Positions 62,747 to 64,000 of a stretch of 64,000 bases of DNA are shown one piece after another. Within the stretch, counting starts at the first letter, position 1. The number at the start of each line of letters is the position of its first letter. This DNA is from Paraburkholderia nodosa (GTDB lineage Bacteria > Pseudomonadota > Gammaproteobacteria > Burkholderiales > Burkholderiaceae): assembly GCF_001718195.1 (NCBI RefSeq), contig NZ_MCNV01000009.1, positions 62,001 through 126,000 on the forward strand, read 5' to 3'. The notes beneath the pieces are model-generated. The model worked only from the letters and a program-made list of their open reading frames with translations. It searched no databases and had not been told where the DNA came from. Made by a program: the position numbers and the translations under genes.

Positions 62747-63985
62747 CTAGCCCCAAGGGCCGTAAGTGAAGGGCTTCTTGCCGCCAGGCGCGCCCGGCGT
62801 GTCGGTGCCTTGGCCTGGTTGGGCGGGTTGGACCGGTCGGGCAGGTTGGGCGGCATGCGTACCTTGCGGGTGAACACCTGGCTGAAAAGGCGCCGCCTGC
62901 ATACCGGGCGTGGCCTGCTGCGTTTGCCTCGCGGCCATTTCGTCCATCATGGCTTGCAGCACGTCGGCGTTGAAGAGGGGATGGCGCGACGCCTCGCCTG
63001 GCGTGAGGACGGGCGATACACAGGTGTCGATCGCCTCCAGACGGTCGATCCAGGTCTGCAGCGACTCCGACTCGATGATGGCCGCCAACTCGCGCGTGAG
63101 CGCCGCGGCATCCGCGCCGCCGATCGCCTGACCGAGACTCCAGTGCCGCTCCGCCCAGTCGTCGCGGCCAAGGGCCTGGCACAGCGTCTGCCAGAACTTC
63201 AACTCGAGCGCGCCGACGGCGAGCCACCGCCCGTCTTGCGTGCGATAGAGGTTGTAGCAGGGCACGCCGCCGTTGAGCAGACCGCCGCCCGGCTGCAGCG
63301 CCGCGGCGTCGTCGTTGGCGAGCGCGACCTGGGCGACCACGTTGTGCGCGTAGCTCGCGTGCGCCATCGAAACATCGACGAAACGACCCTCGCCGCCGCG
63401 CGCCACCTGCCAGAGCGCCGCGAGAATCTGGGTGACCGCACTGAGTGCGCCGCCAAGCAGGTCGGCAATCTGGAAGTTGGGCAGCACCGGCACGCCGTCG
63501 CGCGCGGCCAACTGGTCGAGCACGCCCGAATAGGCGACATAGTTGATGTCGTGGCCAGGATGGCCGGCGAACGGGCCGGTTGTGCCGTAGCCCGTGATCG
63601 CGCAGTAGACGAGTTTCGGATTGACCTTGCGCAATGCCTCGTAGCCTACGCCGAGGCGGTCCATCACACCGGGCCGGAAGCTTTCGACGAGCACGTCGGC
63701 GTCGCGGGCAAGCGCAAACAACACCGAACGGCCGCTCTCGGTCTTCAGATCGACTCGCGTTTCGCGCTTGCCGCGGTTGACGAGGCGATAGAACGCGCCG
63801 GGGCGCGCGGCCACTTCGTCCACTGCGCTTTGCATCATCACGCGCGCCGCGTCGCCTGCACCGGGCGGCTCGATTTTCAGGACATCGGCGCCCATTTCCG
63901 CGAGCCGCAACGTGGCCACGGGCCCAGGCAAGAGGCGGGTCAGATCCAGTACGCGAAGGCCCTGCAATGCGGCGGGTGACGACAC
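62747..63985 (-). CDS. CaiB/BaiF-family CoA transferase, AMACR-like
   Basis: A 412-residue protein of the family III CoA-transferase/racemase fold. Start LQGLRVLDLTRLLPGPVATL, KIEPPGAGDAARV, and GHDINYVAYSG (H145-D146), where the His matches the catalytic base of alpha-methylacyl-CoA racemase, so a racemase is favoured over a transferase. The last 50 residues are a Gln/Pro/Ala-rich tail (PARPVQPAQPGQG) ending GGKKPFTYGPWG, unusual for the family. GTG 63985 is the start; the upstream region leaves the window. Confidence 0.85.
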   Translation of the reverse strand: MSSPAALQGLRVLDLTRLLPGPVATLRLAEMGADVLKIEPPGAGDAARVMMQSAVDEVAARPGAFYRLVNRGKRETRVDLKTESGRSVLFALARDADVLVESFRPGVMDRLGVGYEALRKVNPKLVYCAITGYGTTGPFAGHPGHDINYVAYSGVLDQLAARDGVPVLPNFQIADLLGGALSAVTQILAALWQVARGGEGRFVDVSMAHASYAHNVVAQVALANDDAAALQPGGGLLNGGVPCYNLYRTQDGRWLAVGALELKFWQTLCQALGRDDWAERHWSLGQAIGGADAAALTRELAAIIESESLQTWIDRLEAIDTCVSPVLTPGEASRHPLFNADVLQAMMDEMAARQTQQATPGMQAAPFQPGVHPQGTHAAQPARPVQPAQPGQGTDTPGAPGGKKPFTYGPWG

Positions 63986-64000
63986 TCGTGGCTCCCTGGC

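Overview
The window is a GC-rich, gene-dense piece of a bacterial chromosome. Protein families and gene order point to a beta-proteobacterium of the family Burkholderiaceae, most likely Burkholderia, Paraburkholderia or a near relative. The support is the order fabI-yejABEF, suhB-trmJ-cysE, lpxH-ppiB-ppiA-cysS, accA-tilS-lysC, the pairing of lplT-like transporters with alr-radA, and the mix of housekeeping genes with small Burkholderia-type hypotheticals. The genus call is inference from remembered gene order, not from a search. I see no insertion sequence, prophage, CRISPR array, plasmid replication gene or rRNA. This is core chromosome, not an accessory island.

Layout. 1-9.2 kb: end of purA, a phosphoribosyltransferase, the potassium transporter kup, the RNA-binding protein tex (minus), a secreted Gln-rich coiled-coil protein, a YdcH-type small protein and a DinG/YoaA-type helicase. 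9.3-17.2 kb: an Ala-rich lipoprotein, a JmjC ribosomal oxygenase, an FKBP isomerase, an exported metallophosphoesterase-like protein, mutS and a first lplT. 17.3-25 kb: suhB diverging from trmJ-cysE, then lpxH, ppiB, ppiA and a TPR protein on the minus strand, diverging from cysS. 25-30.6 kb: an AlkA-type glycosylase, accA, tilS, lysC and tRNA-Ser. 31-38 kb: a PXPV-type exported protein, fabI, and the yejABEF peptide importer. 38-43.2 kb: an NlpC/P60 hydrolase, a patatin lipoprotein, gltX, and a seven-gene tRNA cluster (Ala, then Glu-Asp three times). 43.3-53.2 kb: an acetyltransferase, an AraC regulator, a gamma-glutamylcyclotransferase-like protein, then the glyoxylate shunt genes aceB and aceA separated by a haloacid dehalogenase, a LysR regulator and a universal stress protein, followed by an rhlE-type RNA helicase. 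53.5-64 kb: an acyl-CoA-binding protein, the overlapping operon tsaB-rimI-udg-DUF1853, thiD, a second lplT next to alr and radA, a small hypothetical protein and a CaiB/BaiF-family gene.

How the parts work together. Translation and tRNA biology dominate (gltX beside tRNA genes, cysS, tilS, trmJ, tsaB, rimI, the ribosomal oxygenase). A second theme is the envelope and lipids (lpxH, accA, fabI, two lplT copies, alr, NlpC/P60, patatin, ACBP). A third is DNA maintenance (mutS, DinG-like helicase, AlkA-like glycosylase, family 4 UDG, radA). The aceB/aceA block supports growth on acetate and other two-carbon compounds.

I did not find an obvious new multi-gene system. The best leads are a DUF1853 protein with nuclease-like residues translationally coupled to a uracil-DNA glycosylase, an exported metallophosphoesterase-like protein whose metal-binding motifs look degenerate, a repeat-built Gln-rich coiled coil, palindromes upstream of aceA, and a recent-looking Glu-Asp tRNA array with a terminator-like hairpin inside it.
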